Part shown: positions 1 through 7,142 of the stretch, piece by piece
How positions within the stretch are numbered: position 1 is the stretch's first letter
Layout of the letters: each line of letters opens with the position of its first letter
Source of the DNA: Betaproteobacteria bacterium
Lineage (GTDB): Bacteria > Pseudomonadota > Gammaproteobacteria > Tethybacterales > Tethybacteraceae
Assembly: GCA_026710225.1 (NCBI GenBank)
Contig: JAPORI010000027.1
Span: 1-9,909, forward strand
Length of the DNA: 9,909 nt
Reading direction: 5' to 3'
Position numbers and translations under genes: made by a program
Notes under the pieces: model-generated
The model's database searches: none
What the model saw: only the letters and a program-made list of their open reading frames with translations
What the model was told of the DNA's origin: nothing

Positions 1-420
1 CTGATTGGCTCAGCTCTTGTGCTGGCGGCGGCGGCAGTCTTGCGAATCCGGCTGCTGGCCGATCCCTGGCGCTCGATGGCATCCGCCGCGGCAATCACCG
101 CGGTGACGATCGTCAATCTGTGCTTCATCAATCTGTCGCTGGTTGAACCGGTCGATGTGCAGTGGCCTACGCTTGCCAACAACATTTACGCCCTGATCTG
201 GACCTTCTTTCTGGCCGGTTTCGGCTGGCTGGCGTTTTCCCGCAACCGGCGCTGGGCGGTAAACATGGTTGCATTGTTTGTGCTGATTCACTTTTTCGGC
301 CAGTGGTTCAGGCGCTTTGATGCCTCGGCGCTTTCGCTTCTGGTTGCCGGAGCCGCGTTGCTGGCTGTCGCCGGTGTGGTTTACCGGCTCAATTGCCGGC
401 GCACTGATGAGGTGTCATGA
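1..420 (+). CDS. C-terminal part of a polytopic membrane protein (5' end outside the window)
   Basis: The reading frame is already open at base 1 and ends at TGA 418-420, giving 139 visible residues, so the true start lies upstream; the GTG at 19 is only an internal candidate. About five hydrophobic stretches are visible: near residues 1-13, 26-46, 60-80, 89-105 and 112-127, the last followed by a short basic tail (NCRRTDEVS). The alternation of short Arg-rich loops (RNRR, RRFD) with long hydrophobic helices shows an inner-membrane protein. The tail loosely resembles the C-terminal helices of DUF2157-type membrane proteins, with FD and SLL in comparable places, but this is from memory and weak. 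The downstream VOC gene begins inside its stop codon (ATGA), so the two are probably co-transcribed and translationally coupled. No function can be assigned. Confidence 0.7.
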   Translation: MIGSALVLAAAAVLRIRLLADPWRSMASAAAITAVTIVNLCFINLSLVEPVDVQWPTLANNIYALIWTFFLAGFGWLAFSRNRRWAVNMVALFVLIHFFGQWFRRFDASALSLLVAGAALLAVAGVVYRLNCRRTDEVS

Positions 421-815
421 TCAGGTTTCGATACACGATAGCCTACGTCACCGATGTGCAGGCTGAACTGGATTTCTTTGTAAAGGCTTTTGGCTTGGCG
501 CGTCGTTTTGTTCACGAGGCCGGAGACTACGCCGAGTTGGAAACCGGCTCTTGCATCCTGGCATTTGCCAGTCATCAACTCGGTGGCAGCAATCTGCCGC
601 AAGGCTATCGGCGTGCCGATGCATCGGCGCAGCCGCTGGGCATCGAAGTCGGCTTCGTGGTTGAAGATTTGGCCGCCGCTCATGCTGCGGCAATCGCCGC
701 CGGTGCATCCGAGTTGCGCCCACCGCACCAGACTGCCTGGGGGCAGCAGGTATCCTGGCTGCGCAGCCCGCAGGGGCTTTTGATCGAACTGGGCACCGAG
801 CCGGCCAAGGATTGA
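417..815 (+). CDS. VOC superfamily protein (glyoxalase/bleomycin-resistance fold)
   Basis: This 132-residue protein has the length of a single-chain VOC protein built from two beta-alpha-beta-beta-beta modules. Module 1 opens with the strand FRYTIAYVTDV (about residues 4-14), a helix holding FFVKAFGL and the segment RRFVHEAGDYAELETG. Module 2 opens with GIEVGFVVEDL near residue 75 and ends in the strand GLLIELGTEP. That pattern is typical of the glyoxalase/dioxygenase/bleomycin-resistance family. The first-strand metal ligand, His in glyoxalase I, appears to be replaced by Tyr or another residue, while the last-strand Glu is kept, so metal binding and catalysis are uncertain. The start ATG at 417 overlaps the stop of the upstream membrane-protein gene. 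The substrate cannot be inferred. The gene faces the Fic gene tail to tail. Confidence 0.88.
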   Translation: MIRFRYTIAYVTDVQAELDFFVKAFGLARRFVHEAGDYAELETGSCILAFASHQLGGSNLPQGYRRADASAQPLGIEVGFVVEDLAAAHAAAIAAGASELRPPHQTAWGQQVSWLRSPQGLLIELGTEPAKD

Positions 816-856
816 TTAGAGCCGGCGGATCGGGGAGTCGTTTTATCTGACAAGAA
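816..856. other. Short convergent intergenic gap
   Basis: Forty-one bases separate the VOC stop from the Fic stop. GAGTC at 835-839 can pair with GACTC at 861-865, just inside the Fic gene, but the 21-base loop and absence of a T-tract on either strand make this a poor intrinsic terminator. No other structure is apparent. Confidence 0.4.
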
Positions 857-2050
857 TCATGACTCGGTTGCCGGCGGCCAGATTGCCTGCGGCGATTTGA
901 ATTTTTGCAAGATTCCCTGTCGGTTGCTCAGGTAGGTTCCCTTGCCGGTCTTTTGTAGCCATCCGTCTTCGGTCATTTTGTTCAGGTCGCGGTTCAGGGT
1001 TTTATCATCAAGATCGTGGTAAAGCAGCGCAATCTCGGCACTCAGAGTCGGAATTTCTGTTTGTTTTACTTCCCTGTTGATACTATAGATTTCGATTATT
1101 AATTTTCTTTGTCGTTGCTGTGGTTTGCGAGATGAGTTAAATTTTATGTCGAGCAGTGACTGAAAGAACATTTTCTGCTGTGCATCAAGCAGTTCTCTTT
1201 TAATATGTTTGACTAGAAGATCGTGCAAACCAGACACTGCATAATAAATGAAACTTGCCGGGCTTTCTGCGTATCCATGTCTTGGTCTGATCCGGGATGA
1301 ATCTTGCATCTGCCGATAGTATTCAGGTCGGCTCTGGTGGTAGTGCCGGGAAAGACAGCAGCCGACTGCCGGAGGCAGGCCGGCGCCAGTCAGGATAGTG
1401 AATTCGGTCAAGCGGGCACCGCGGCCGTTTCCGTCACCAAAAGGGTGAATCCAGGCAACATACAAATGGGCAATCACTGCCTTGATGATTGCCGCATGAT
1501 ATTTGCCGTGCTCGTGTGCGATCTGCTTCCATACCGGATGTTCGGCAAGAAACCGGCACAATTGCTCAACCAGTTCGCGACACAGGTCATAATCCGGACC
1601 GCGATAGGGTCCGACATGAATGTTGTGCTGCCTGATTTGGCCGGGAATTATCTTCTTGTCGCTGGCAGCCTGATCAAGAATTTTCCTGTTGGTTGCACAC
1701 AGCCATGCCAGCGTCGGTTGCCAGTTGTGCTTCGTTTGCATTGCGCTTCGGTGCAGGACAAGCAGATTGTCGATTTCGGCATCGGCATAGCTCTCGGCAA
1801 CCGGTTCGCCAGCCTCCAGCCGGCTGATTTCCTGCTCGGCGGTGAAGTTGTCCTCGATTGCCGCCGAAGCCAGTGTGCTTTTCACCAGCAGCAATTTGTG
1901 GATTTGCTCGAAATTCTCCGGCAGCAGTGGCATGGCGGCTATCTGCTTTGCCATGCTTGCCACGGCTCCCAGCCTGCTCCAGAATGATGGCGGGAAAGCG
2001 GTCAGTTGCAAGTCAAATACGAGCCAGGGGTGGTCTTTTGCCAGCGGCAT
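857..2050 (-). CDS. Fic domain protein (putative AMPylase) with C-terminal winged-helix-like domain
   Basis: The 397-residue protein carries a complete Fic active-site motif, HPFGDGNGRGAR at residues 202-213, with the catalytic His202 and the GNGR anion-binding loop. Upstream, VGPYRGPD (146-153) fits the flap that positions the target. Fic enzymes normally transfer AMP from ATP to a hydroxyl side chain of a target protein. An N-terminal SAAIED (62-67) sits where class II Fic proteins carry the inhibitory motif [S/T]xxxE[G/N]; the key Glu66 is present but Asp replaces Gly/Asn. Residues about 305-380 are basic and helical (RKLIIEIYSINREV, LNRDLNKMTEDGWLQK, then GKGTYLS), consistent with a winged helix that could bind DNA. 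The ATG at 2050 has no convincing Shine-Dalgarno sequence; a TAAAAT hexamer (minus strand, 2063-2058) lies only 7 nt upstream. The gene is visibly AT-richer than its neighbours, especially at the 3' end, which suggests acquisition. No antitoxin-like partner is next to it, fitting an intramolecularly regulated Fic protein. Confidence 0.9.
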   Translation of the reverse strand: MPLAKDHPWLVFDLQLTAFPPSFWSRLGAVASMAKQIAAMPLLPENFEQIHKLLLVKSTLASAAIEDNFTAEQEISRLEAGEPVAESYADAEIDNLLVLHRSAMQTKHNWQPTLAWLCATNRKILDQAASDKKIIPGQIRQHNIHVGPYRGPDYDLCRELVEQLCRFLAEHPVWKQIAHEHGKYHAAIIKAVIAHLYVAWIHPFGDGNGRGARLTEFTILTGAGLPPAVGCCLSRHYHQSRPEYYRQMQDSSRIRPRHGYAESPASFIYYAVSGLHDLLVKHIKRELLDAQQKMFFQSLLDIKFNSSRKPQQRQRKLIIEIYSINREVKQTEIPTLSAEIALLYHDLDDKTLNRDLNKMTEDGWLQKTGKGTYLSNRQGILQKFKSPQAIWPPATES

Positions 2051-2065
2051 GGGGTGTATTTTATC

Positions 2066-2090
2066 CTATTTTTGTCTTCTATTTTGTCTT
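2066..2090. repeat. Tandem duplication of CTATTTT(T)GTCTT
   Basis: Two adjacent copies, CTATTTTTGTCTT at 2066-2078 and CTATTTTGTCTT at 2079-2090, differ by a single T. Each contains TTGTCT, a possible -35 element for rightward transcription. The duplication lies in the AT-rich region between the divergent Fic and mfd genes and may be a regulator-binding repeat or a replication-slippage product. Confidence 0.6.
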
Positions 2091-2102
2091 GTGGAAAAAA
2101 TT

Positions 2103-2131
2103 TTGCATAATCCTTAAATAAGCCCTATTAT
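2103..2131 (+). promoter_or_regulatory. Candidate sigma70-type promoter for mfd
   Basis: TTGCAT (2103-2108) and TATTAT (2126-2131, five of six matches to TATAAT) are separated by 17 bp. An overlapping alternative is TTGTCT (2084-2089), a 16-bp spacer, and CATAAT (2106-2111). Both point toward mfd and would give an AT-rich leader of roughly 70-90 nt. The -35 hexamers are weak and the whole region is AT-rich, so chance matches are likely. Confidence 0.35.
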
Positions 2132-2180
2132 CGGGGTTTTAGGTTAAATAAAAGGTTTGCCAATATTCTTTTTATCCCAT

Positions 2181-2216
2181 TTAATGTCTTTATTAATGTC
2201 CTATTAAATGTCCTTT
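2181..2216 (+). repeat. Three 12-bp direct repeats, a mini-ORF and the mfd start
   Basis: TTAATGTC occurs at 2181-2188 and 2193-2200, and TAAATGTC at 2205-2212, spaced exactly 12 bp apart. Their ATGs at 2184, 2196 and 2208 are in one frame. Translation from 2184 or 2196 reads MSLLMSY or MSY and stops at TAA 2205-2207, the triplet directly before the mfd ATG at 2208. No Shine-Dalgarno sequence precedes any of the three ATGs. The arrangement could support stop-start reinitiation, or it may simply be a duplicated start region. Confidence 0.65.
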
Positions 2217-5200
2217 AATATAGATTTGTCGGTCTGGCTGCCGCTTGCACCTGTTGACAGCAATTCCCTAGAATCTGCTGCCATCGTGTCAAGACTGAAA
2301 CTGCCGGCTGCCGGCTGCGTCAAACCGGTTGCCGACCTGCCGGCTGCCGCCGCTGCCGCGGTGCTCGGCGAGTTGGCCAAAGATCGCTGTGTGCTGGCGG
2401 TGCTTGCCGACGAGGCTTCGGCCCGGAACCTGCACAGTCAGCTGACCGCGCAGCAGCAGCCCGGGCACCTGATTGCCGGCTGGGAGATGCTGCCCTATGA
2501 CATCGCCAGTCCGCCGCGTTCGGCGGTAAGCGCGCGCAGCGCGGCGCTGGCCTGTTTGCGCGCCGGCCGCGCCGGGGTGTATCCGGTTTCGGCAGCAAGC
2601 CTGATGCTGCCGTGCGCGCCGCCGAACGGCAACGCCGCAGCCGGCGAGACATTTTTCGAAGTCGGCCAGCGCGTCGAGATGGCCGTCTTGCAAGCGCAGT
2701 TTCTGGCCGCCGGCTGTATCGCGGTCGAACGGGTGCGCGGACCAGGGGAGTTCGCCGCCTACGGCGGTCAGATCGATGTCTATCCGGCCGGCAGTCGCGC
2801 CCCTTGCCGGCTGGTGTTCGATGAGGATCGCATCGAGCAGATTCGCACCTTTGATCCGGTCAGCCAGCGCAGTCGCAAGCGCATCGAGCGCTTTGATTTG
2901 CTCGCCGCCCGCGACTATCCGCTTGATGATGAGGCCATCGGCGCCTTTCGCCGCGGCTGGCGGGAGCACATACCGCCCGGCTGCCAGGAGCGCATCTACG
3001 AGCAAATCAGCGCCGGCTGCGAGGCGGAGGGAGTCGAGTTCCTGCTGCCGCTGTTTTTCGGTGGCCGTTACAGCGCCATCGACTACTTGCGGCCAAGTGA
3101 CGTGATCTGGCAGGGCAAGGGAGTGGGCGCGGCGCTGGCCGAATTCGCAGCGCTGGTCGAGGAGCGCTACGACGAGGCGCGGCAAATCGGCCGGGCGGCG
3201 TTGCCGCCGGCCAGGGTTTTTGCCGATCGCAATCATCTTGAGCAAGCCGCGGCCAGCCGGCCGTTTTTCCAGCACGATCAAGATGGTGATGATTGCGGAT
3301 ACGAGCGCCTGCCCGATGTTGCGATCAAGGCCTCGCGTCGGCATCCATACGCGCAGCTGGCCAGCTGGCTGGAGAATTTTTCCGGCCGGGTGGTGTTTGC
3401 CATGCCCGATCCGATCCGGCGCTCCCAGCTTGTCGATGCTCTGGCCGGTTTGGGCCGCAAGGTAATTGACATCGACTCGCCGGCAGCCGCTACCGGGGAT
3501 GGCATCTACATCTGCCCCCGGCCGTTGGTCGGCGGCTTTGTCGATCGCAACAGTGCCCTGGCGCTGGTAACCGAGAGTGAACTGTATGGCTGGCACACAG
3601 ATGGTGCCGCGGCCGCAGCCAGCGCGGCCGCCGCCCTCGAAGAGTTCGGCGAGTTGGCCGCCGGTGATCTGGTTGTCGTCGCCGAGCACGGGGTGGGCCG
3701 GTTTCTCGGTCTGACCACGCTGGTTGACGGCAATCGCAGTCAGGAGTTCATCGCCATCGAATATGCAAAGCAGGCCAAACTCTATGTTGCGGTTGCCAAC
3801 TGTCACGAGGTTACCCGCTACCGGCAGCAAGACCCCGATGAGCAAGTCAAGCTCGACAGTCTCGGCGGGGCGCGCTGGAAGCGTGTGCGGCGGCGGGCGT
3901 TCACCGCCGCCCGCGACAGCGCGGTGGCCTTGCTGGAAATCTACAGTCGGCGCGCCAAGGCCGGTGGCCGGCCGCCGATTGCCATCGATGAGCGCGCCTA
4001 TGCTCAGTTCTGCGCCGGCTTCCCGCATCCGGATACCGCCTGCCAGATGCGCATCAGCGCCGAAGTGCTTGCCGACTTGCAGGCGCGGCTGCCGATGGAT
4101 CGGCTGCTGTGCGGGGATGTCGGCTTCGGCAAGACCGAGATCGCACTGCGGGCGGCCTGGGCGGCCTGGCACGCCGGCCGCCAGGTGGTGCTTCTGGCGC
4201 CGACCACCTTGCTCGCCGAGCAGCACATGCGCACCTTTGCCGGTCGCTTTGCCGGCTTCGGCACCCGGCTGCTGCTGGTTGCCGGCAGCGTATCCGCTGC
4301 CGGACGCACCGAGGCGCTTGAAAAGCTGGCATCCGGCAAGCCGGCAATCGCCATCGGCACCCACGCCCTGCTTGCCAGCAAGGTTTCGATCCCGCAACTG
4401 GGTTTGGCGATCATCGATGAGGAGAACCGCTTTGGAGTCCGGCACAAGGAGCGGGTCAAGCAGTTGCGCAGCCGGGTTGATGTGCTGGCGATGAGTGCAA
4501 CGCCGATCCCCCGTTCGCTGTCGATGGCCCTGGAGGGGTTGCGCGACCTGTCGCTGATGGCGACGCCGCCGGCCGGCCGCAGTGCGGTGCGCACCTTCCT
4601 GGCTGACGATGAGGATCGGATCGTGCGCGAGGCGCTGGCTCGCGAACTGGCTCGCGCCGGTCAGGTCTTCTATCTGCACCATCGCGTCGACACCATTGCC
4701 GCGGCCGCCGAGCGAGTGCGGGCGCTGGCACCCGGAGCGCGGGTGGCGGTGGTGCACGCCCAGCTGGCCGGCGAGCGGATGGAGGCGATCATGCGCGATT
4801 TCTATGCCGGCCGGGTTGATGTGCTGGTGTGCTCGATCGTCATTGGTAGCGGCATCGATGTCGGCAACGCCAACACCATTCTGGTGCCGCACGCCGAGCG
4901 CTACGGCCTGGCCCAACTGCATCAGTTGCGCGGCCGGGTGGGGCGCGCCGGTCGACAGGCCTATGCCTATTTCCTGGCTTCGCTGGTTTCGCTCAAACCA
5001 CCGGCCCGGCAACGGCTGGACACGATCGTCGAGACCGCCCAGCTCGGCGGCGGGCATCTGATCGCAATGCGCGATCTGGAAATCCGCGGCGCCGGCGAGT
5101 TGCTCGGTGAAGCCCAGTCTGGTGCGGTCGCCGATGTCGGCATCGAGGCCTTCCGCAACATGGTGCAGCGCGCCAGTCGGCTCGCTCGCGGCGAGGCGAT

Positions 5201-5666
5201 TCCGGAGGCGACGGTAGTCGATCTGGGTGGCGGTGCCTGCCTGCCGCAGTTGTATTGTCCGAGTCCGGTCGAGCGGCTGCGCATCTACAGCCGCTTTGCC
5301 GGCGCAACCAGTCTTGCCCAGATCGAGCAGTTGCGCGAACTGCTGCTTGATCGCTTCGGGCGGCTGCCGGCCGCCGCCCGGCTGCTGGTGCGTGCCCACC
5401 GGCTGCGTATCGAAGCCGGCCAGCTGGGCATAGCATCGATCCGGCCGGCGGCCGACGGGATGAAAGTGATGTTCGCCGCCCAGCCGCCGGCTGAACAACT
5501 GATCGAACTGGCTCGCACCAGCAGCGATATCCGGCTGCGGCCGGACAACAGCGTCCTGGTCTGTTGTTCGGCTGATGCACCGGATGCGGCCGCAGCCGCG
5601 TGCAGCCAGTTCATCGAACAACTCGCCAACTGCCGGGCGCGGCCGGCGGCCAGCGCCGCAGCCTGA
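2208..5666 (+). CDS. mfd: Mfd, transcription-repair coupling factor
   Basis: The 1152-residue protein is close to E. coli Mfd (1148 aa). Mfd is a cytoplasmic ATP-driven translocase that displaces RNA polymerase stalled at lesions and recruits UvrA for nucleotide excision repair. Visible domains: the UvrB-like N-terminal module with GWEMLPYD (about 91-98) and GPGEFAAYGGQIDVYP (about 179-194); an Ala-rich linker (about 465-480); the RNA-polymerase interaction domain starting GDLVVVAEHGVGRFLG (about 486); the RecG-like motor with Walker A GDVGFGKTE (636-644, Lys642), APTTLLAEQH, motif II DEEN (737-740), SATPIPRSL, motif V GSGIDVGNAN (880-889) and motif VI QLRGRVGR (906-913); then RDLEIRGAGELLG (from 955) and a C-terminal D7-like domain. 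Motif II (usually DEEQ or DEEH) and motif V (usually ETGIDIP) are altered, so this is a divergent Mfd. The ATG at 2208 is chosen because an in-frame TAA precedes it and the N-terminal length fits the family; no Shine-Dalgarno is evident. The next gene starts within its stop codon. Confidence 0.97.
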   Translation: MSFNIDLSVWLPLAPVDSNSLESAAIVSRLKLPAAGCVKPVADLPAAAAAAVLGELAKDRCVLAVLADEASARNLHSQLTAQQQPGHLIAGWEMLPYDIASPPRSAVSARSAALACLRAGRAGVYPVSAASLMLPCAPPNGNAAAGETFFEVGQRVEMAVLQAQFLAAGCIAVERVRGPGEFAAYGGQIDVYPAGSRAPCRLVFDEDRIEQIRTFDPVSQRSRKRIERFDLLAARDYPLDDEAIGAFRRGWREHIPPGCQERIYEQISAGCEAEGVEFLLPLFFGGRYSAIDYLRPSDVIWQGKGVGAALAEFAALVEERYDEARQIGRAALPPARVFADRNHLEQAAASRPFFQHDQDGDDCGYERLPDVAIKASRRHPYAQLASWLENFSGRVVFAMPDPIRRSQLVDALAGLGRKVIDIDSPAAATGDGIYICPRPLVGGFVDRNSALALVTESELYGWHTDGAAAAASAAAALEEFGELAAGDLVVVAEHGVGRFLGLTTLVDGNRSQEFIAIEYAKQAKLYVAVANCHEVTRYRQQDPDEQVKLDSLGGARWKRVRRRAFTAARDSAVALLEIYSRRAKAGGRPPIAIDERAYAQFCAGFPHPDTACQMRISAEVLADLQARLPMDRLLCGDVGFGKTEIALRAAWAAWHAGRQVVLLAPTTLLAEQHMRTFAGRFAGFGTRLLLVAGSVSAAGRTEALEKLASGKPAIAIGTHALLASKVSIPQLGLAIIDEENRFGVRHKERVKQLRSRVDVLAMSATPIPRSLSMALEGLRDLSLMATPPAGRSAVRTFLADDEDRIVREALARELARAGQVFYLHHRVDTIAAAAERVRALAPGARVAVVHAQLAGERMEAIMRDFYAGRVDVLVCSIVIGSGIDVGNANTILVPHAERYGLAQLHQLRGRVGRAGRQAYAYFLASLVSLKPPARQRLDTIVETAQLGGGHLIAMRDLEIRGAGELLGEAQSGAVADVGIEAFRNMVQRASRLARGEAIPEATVVDLGGGACLPQLYCPSPVERLRIYSRFAGATSLAQIEQLRELLLDRFGRLPAAARLLVRAHRLRIEAGQLGIASIRPAADGMKVMFAAQPPAEQLIELARTSSDIRLRPDNSVLVCCSADAPDAAAAACSQFIEQLANCRARPAASAAA

Positions 5667-6196
5667 TGGGTGCCGAGACGCTGATGCGCCGGGCAACCGC
5701 GCCGGTGGCGGCACTGCTGGCGGTGCTCGCCCTGGCGCTGATGATCGTCGCCGGCCGCGAGCGGCCGGCTACCGGCCATGTTCCCCAGATCGGCCAGCCG
5801 GCGCCGCGGCTGGTTGCGCAGCAGCTTTCCGACGGTGCAACCTTCGACAGCTCGTCTCTGGCCGGCCAGTCCTGGATGCTCAATGTCTGGGCGAGCTGGT
5901 GCGAACCGTGTTTGCAAGAGCATCAATACCTGATGATGCTCGCCGCCGAAGACATCATCATCGTCGGACTGGCCTATCAGGATGATCCGGTCGAGACGCA
6001 AAAATGGCTCGACAAACTAGGCAATCCTTATGCGGCAGTTGGCATCGATGAGCGCGGCCAGATCGCGGCCGCCTGGCAGGTGCCGGGTGTGCCGATGAGT
6101 TTTCTGATCGACGCCGACGGCAACATCAGCCGCCGCTTCACCGGCGCCATCGACTCGCCGGCCAAGGTGCGCTCGATTCTCGCCTGGCTGCGCTAG
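5666..6196 (+). CDS. TlpA/CcmG(DsbE)-like thioredoxin, membrane-anchored
   Basis: With the ATG at 5666 the protein has 176 residues; this start overlaps the mfd stop by one base (TGATG) and suggests translational coupling. An in-frame ATG at 5684 (MRRATAPVAALL) would also give a good signal anchor; an ATG at 5600 would extend 22 residues into mfd and is less likely. Residues about 7-28 form a single N-terminal hydrophobic helix preceded by Arg-Arg, placing the thioredoxin fold in the periplasm. The redox site is WCEPC (Cys79, Cys82) in WASWCEPCLQEH, and the cis-proline is in GVPMSFLID (Pro143). LGNPYAAVGIDERGQIA resembles CcmG/DsbE, which reduces apocytochrome c or its chaperone, but the family's GVYGAPET signature is replaced by VPGVPMSF and no ccm genes adjoin it, so it may be a general TlpA-like thiol oxidoreductase. 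The YeeE/YedE gene follows after 20 nt. Confidence 0.85.
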   Translation: MGAETLMRRATAPVAALLAVLALALMIVAGRERPATGHVPQIGQPAPRLVAQQLSDGATFDSSSLAGQSWMLNVWASWCEPCLQEHQYLMMLAAEDIIIVGLAYQDDPVETQKWLDKLGNPYAAVGIDERGQIAAAWQVPGVPMSFLIDADGNISRRFTGAIDSPAKVRSILAWLR

Positions 6197-6216
6197 GCAA
6201 CCGCACATTCTTTTTG

Positions 6217-7137
6217 ATGGAACTGGCGGCGCTGGCCGTCTGTATACTGGCCGCGGCCGCGATCGGCTATCTGGCCAGGAGTGCCGGATTGTGCATTGTG
6301 CGCGCAGTTGTTGCCGCGCTTGAGCGCCAGCCGCTGATGCTGCTGGCCTTGCTGGTGGCCGGCTTCTGGGTGCATCTGGCCGCATTTGCCGGCGGTGATG
6401 ACTCGTTGCATCTGATCGCCTATCCGCCCCACTGGCGCTTTGTAGTTGGCGGGCTGCTGTTTGGCATCGGCGCGGCCGCCAACGGCGGCTGCGCAGTCGG
6501 CACCATCTCCCGCGGCTTTGCCGGTGATCTGGGCATGATCGCAACTGCCAGCGGCTGGCTGATCGGTGCGGCAGTAGTTGCCGGCAGCTTCTCCGCCGCG
6601 CCTCTCGCCGCCCAGCCGGTTGACATACCGCCGGCGGCGGCAATGCTGGCCGGATCAGCCCTGATTGCGCTGGCTGCGCTGGTGCGCTGGCGATATCCGG
6701 CGGCCTGGCCGTTGTGGCGCGCGGTTTGTGCGGTTGGGCTGCTGAGTCTGGTGTTGTTCTTATTCGAACCCAACTGGGACCCGAGTGCCTGCATCATGCG
6801 CGCCGCCAACTGGCTGGCCGGTGCTGCCGCGCCGCCGTCGCTGCTGCAAGTAGCAGTCTTCGCCTCGTTGGGTGCCGGAGTGCTGGCCTGTGCGCTGGGC
6901 AAGGGACAGTTCAAGATCATCGTCCCGTCGCCGGCGGCGGCAGCCGTGCATCTGGTCGCCGGCATCCTGATGGGAGTCGGCCTGGCGCTTGCTCTGGGCG
7001 GCAATGACACCCAACTGCTGCTGCGCCTGCCGACGCTGAGCGCTTCGGCGCTGCTGGCGGTAGCCGGGATGGGGATCGGAATCTGGCTGTGGCTGTTGGT
7101 AAAGGGGCAGCTGGCCGGACATAGTGCGGCCGGCTAG
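6217..7137 (+). CDS. YeeE/YedE-family (sulfur transport, DUF395) membrane protein
   Basis: The 306-residue protein is almost entirely hydrophobic, with about nine or ten membrane segments arranged as two homologous halves, as in the YeeE/YedE (sulf_transp) family. Half 1 contains RSAGLCIVRA (Cys26) and AANGGCAVGTISRGFAGD (Cys92); half 2 contains SACIMRAANWLAG (Cys192) and LALGGNDTQLLLRLP (Asn263, Asp264). Family members such as TsuA take up thiosulfate through membrane-embedded cysteines; the half-2 GGND, as I recall, is normal in one subgroup. Substrate here is unknown; a reduced-sulfur species is the family-based guess. ATG 6217 is preferred over the TTG at 6214; no clear Shine-Dalgarno is present, so translation may depend on coupling to the thioredoxin gene 20 nt upstream. 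The gene ends five bases from the convergent lipoprotein gene. Confidence 0.8.
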   Translation: MELAALAVCILAAAAIGYLARSAGLCIVRAVVAALERQPLMLLALLVAGFWVHLAAFAGGDDSLHLIAYPPHWRFVVGGLLFGIGAAANGGCAVGTISRGFAGDLGMIATASGWLIGAAVVAGSFSAAPLAAQPVDIPPAAAMLAGSALIALAALVRWRYPAAWPLWRAVCAVGLLSLVLFLFEPNWDPSACIMRAANWLAGAAAPPSLLQVAVFASLGAGVLACALGKGQFKIIVPSPAAAAVHLVAGILMGVGLALALGGNDTQLLLRLPTLSASALLAVAGMGIGIWLWLLVKGQLAGHSAAG

Positions 7138-7142
7138 TTGAG

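Noticed and set aside
1304..1987. Plus-strand open frame inside the Fic gene
   Set aside because: It is antisense to the conserved Fic motif and shows no domain of its own.
2117..2140. AAGCCC...GGGTTT imperfect hairpin followed by T-rich sequence, considered as a terminator
   Set aside because: The stem is six pairs with a G-U and lies between divergent genes, where no terminator is needed; it overlaps the promoter-like TATTAT.
5600..5665. Upstream ATG for the thioredoxin-like gene inside mfd
   Set aside because: It adds 22 residues ahead of a good signal anchor; ATG 5666 gives the common TGATG overlap.
2289..5714. Very long open frame antisense to mfd (1141 codons)
   Set aside because: It is codon-aligned with mfd and follows from the absence of TTA, CTA and TCA in that gene; its translation is low-complexity Arg/Gln/Gly-rich with no recognisable domain.
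7138..7142. Bidirectional terminator between the convergent YeeE and lipoprotein genes
   Set aside because: Only five bases separate the stops, and no inverted repeat with a T-tract was seen around them.
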